The translations under genes and the position numbers were made by a program. A stretch of DNA of 64,000 nt from Rattus norvegicus (lineage: Eukaryota > Chordata > Mammalia > Rodentia > Muridae). The notes beneath the pieces were generated by a model. The model worked only from the letters and a program-made list of their open reading frames with translations. It had not been told where the DNA came from and did not search any database. The stretch is taken from positions 8,975,816 through 9,039,815 of the forward strand of contig NC_086029.1 of assembly GCF_036323735.1 (NCBI RefSeq), read 5' to 3'. Positions 61,786 through 64,000 of the stretch are shown piece by piece. Each line of letters starts with the position of its first letter. Positions within the stretch are counted from its first letter, which is position 1.

Positions 61786-64000
61786 TCAAAATTTGGTGAG
61801 CCGAATCTGAGTATCATGGTGAAATCGGCTAATTCCTAATAGGCCGCAGTAGTAATAAGTGGACTATACGGAATATAGAAAAATTTTCACGAATGGAATC
61901 AAAATTTCTAGGCGATTTCAGTGAGTTCCCAATGGGACATGCTTGTATGAGTTTGCTCTTCAATATAGAGCAACATTTTAAGGAACGGAATCTAAGTATC
62001 ATGGTGAATTCAGTAGGTTCCCAATAGGATTCGCATGTGATAAGCTTGTTATTCAAGATAGAGCAACGTTTTAACGAACTGAAACACTGTGTCTTTGTGA
62101 ATTCAGTTAGTTCCCAGAAGACTGATCTTATAATACGTGTACTTTTAAAGATTTATCAAAATTTGGTGAGCCGAATCTGAGTAACATGGTGAATTCGGTT
62201 AGTTCCCAATAGACCGCAGTAGTAATAAGTGGACTGTTCGGGACATAGAAGAATTTTCACGAATGGAATCAAAATTTATAGGCGAATTCAGTGAGTTCCC
62301 AATTGGACTTGCTTGTATGAGTTTGCCTTTCAATATAGAGCAACATTTTAAAAAACGGAATCTAATTATCATGGTGAATTCAGGATGATCCCATTAGGAT
62401 TCGCATGTAATAAGCTTGTTATTCAATATAGAGCAACGTTTTAACGAACTGAAACACTGTTTCTTTGTGAATTCAGTTAGTTCCCAGTAGCAGGCTCTTG
62501 TAATATGTGTACTTTTAAAGATTTATCAAAATTTGGTGAGCCGAATCTGAGTAACATGGTGAATTCGGTTAGTTCCCAATGAGGCGCAGTCGTAATAAGG
62601 GGACAGTTCAGGATATAGAAAAATTTTCATGAATGGAATCAAAATTTCTAGGCGAATTCAGTGATTTCCCAATGGGACACGCTTGTATGAGTTTGCTCTT
62701 CAATATATAGCACCATTTTAAGGAACGGAATCTAAGTATCATGGTGAATTCAGTAGGTTCCCAATAGGATTCTCATGTAATAAGCTTGTTATTCAAGATA
62801 AAGCAACTTTTTAAAGAAATGAAATACTGTTTCTTTGTGAATTCTGTTAGTTCCCAGTAGCAGGCTCTTGTAATATGTGTACTTTTAAAGATTTATCAAA
62901 ATTTGGTGAGCCGAACCTGAGTAACCTGGTGAAATCGGTTAGTTCCCAGTAGGCCGCAGTAGTAATAAGTGGACTGTTCGGGATATAGAAAAATTTTCAC
63001 GAATGGAATCAAAATTTCTAGGCGAATTCAGTGAGTTCCCAATGGGACATGCTTGTATGAGTTTGCTTTTCAAAATAGAGCAACATTTTTAGGAACGGAA
63101 CCTAAGTATAATGGTGAATTCAGTAGGTTCCCAATAGGATTCTCATGTAATAAGCTTTTTATTCAAGATAGAGCAACGTTTTAACGAACTGAAACACTGT
63201 TTCTTTGTGAATTCAGGTAGTTCCCAGTAGCCTGCTCTTGTAATATGTGTACTTTAAAGATTTATCAAATTTTGGTGATCCGAATCTGAGTTACATTGTG
63301 ATTTTGGTTAATTCCCAATATGCCGCAGTAGTAATAAGTGGACTGTTCGCGATATAGAAAAATTTTCACGAATGGAATAAAAATTTCTAGGCGAATTCAG
63401 TGAACTCCCAATTTTGACATGCTTGTATGAGTTTGCTTTTCAATATAGAGCAACATTTTAAGGAACGGAATCTAAGTATCATCGTGAATTGAGTAGGTTC
63501 CCAATAGGATTCGCATGTAATAAGCTTGTTATTCAAGATAGAGCATCGTTTTAACGAACTGAAACACTGTGTCTTTGTGAATTCAGTTAGTTCCCAGTAG
63601 CCTGCTCTTGTAATATGTGTACTTTTAAAGATTTATCAAAATTTGTTGAGCCGAATCTGAGTAACATGGAGAATTCTGTTAGTTCCCATTAGGCCGCAGT
63701 ATTAATAAACAGACTGTTCGGGATATACAAAAATTTTCACGAGTGAAATCAAAATTTCTAGGCGAATTCAGTGAGTTTCCAATGGGACATGCTTGTATCA
63801 GTTTGCTTTTCAATATAGAGCAACATATTAAGGAAGGGACTCTAAGTATCATGGGAATTCTGTAGGTTCCCAATAGGATTCGCATGTAATATCTAGCTAT
63901 TCAAGATAGAGCAACGTTTTAACGAACTGAAACACTGTTTCTTTGTGAATTCAGTTAGTTCCCAGTAGCTTGCTCTTGAAATATGTGTACTTTTAAAGAT
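61786..64000. repeat. Diverged monomers right of the 12-mer array
   Basis: Six monomers (anchors 61856-63706) that do not continue the HOR. The unit at 61856 resembles the one at 39722. The unit at 63335 (CAATATGCCG, GTTCGCGATATAG) resembles 25728 and 36774. The unit at 63706 (AATAAACAGACTG, AACATATTAAGGAAGGG, TAATATCTAGCTATTC) resembles 26097, 37143 and 38616. The monomer repertoire on the two sides of the HOR array is therefore shared. The array continues beyond the window. Confidence 0.8.

Larger units (their letters stand above)
1..64000. repeat. Continuous tandem satellite array, about 370-bp monomer
   Basis: The entire window is one head-to-tail satellite. An anchor motif (TAAGTGGACTG and close variants) recurs at 4, 374, 738, 1108, 1473 and so on to 63706, giving 173 intervals of 363-371 bp, mean about 368 bp, all in the same orientation. 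No interval is skipped or enlarged, so there is no inserted element anywhere. Short monomers (363-366 bp) carry small deletions, most often a 4-bp loss that turns GTAGGTTCCCAATAGG into GTAGGTTTTAGG. Base composition is about 62-63% A+T. Each monomer splits into four related sub-repeats of about 92 bp. Such nested organisation is known from centromeric and pericentromeric heterochromatin of plants and animals. The location on the chromosome and the species are inference; I do not recognise the family by name. Confidence 0.98.

Noticed and set aside
1..64000. CRISPR array
   Set aside because: Repeats are about 92 and 370 bp with no unique spacers between them; neighbouring units are homologous along their whole length.
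1..64000. CENP-B box
   Set aside because: I looked for NTTCGNNNNANNCGGGN on both strands of the consensus. The TTCG occurrences (TTCGGGATATAG, ATTCGCATGTAA) do not fit the rest of the motif. A variant outside the consensus could have been missed.
1..64000. Soybean-type centromeric satellite
   Set aside because: The 91-92-bp unit length agrees, but I could not establish sequence homology by eye, so I do not assign the family or species.

Overview
The whole window is satellite DNA. I find no gene, RNA gene, transposon, CRISPR array or unique sequence. From base 1 to base 64000 a tandem repeat with a consensus monomer of about 370 bp runs without a break. I followed one anchor motif (TAAGTGGACTG or its variants) from position 4 to 63706 and counted 173 consecutive monomer intervals of 363-371 bp, with a mean near 368 bp. 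Each 370-bp monomer is itself four related sub-repeats of about 92, 94, 91 and 93 bp. Each sub-repeat opens with a GAATTC-centred box followed by a version of AGTTCCCAATAGG, so the ancestral unit was about 92 bp. The DNA is about 62-63% A+T.

This organisation (small unit, composite monomer, higher-order repeat or HOR) is typical of eukaryotic centromeric or pericentromeric heterochromatin. A plant is a reasonable guess because 91-92-bp units are known in legume centromeric satellites such as those of soybean. That is a coincidence of length only: I do not recognise the family, and an animal is not excluded.

Layout. (1) 1-16300: a mosaic domain rich in a 4-bp-deleted monomer form, with an almost perfect tandem duplication of 2203 bp (6 monomers), an older segment repeated 10645 bp apart, and smaller copies. 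(2) 16300-20000: more individually diverged monomers without an obvious higher-order period. (3) 20000-21445: a two-monomer (738 bp) tandem duplication. (4) 21446-35630: an irregular higher-order domain in which a three-monomer cassette (a-b-c) recurs four times. (5) 24585-37976 also contains a long block repeated 11046 bp apart, with a partial third copy. (6) 37977-40380: diverged monomers of the right-hand sequence type. (7) 40381 to about 61785: a regular array of a 12-monomer, 4426-bp HOR in 4.8 copies that differ at only about a dozen sites I could find. (8) 61786-64000: diverged monomers again, resembling those just left of the HOR.

The read-out is therefore evolutionary rather than genic: a young, homogenised 12-mer array is embedded in older, mosaic satellite. 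All open reading frames (at most about 115 codons) are chance frames in the repeat; the same peptide recurs wherever the same monomer recurs. Boundaries were found by eye and are generally good to within about 50 bp.
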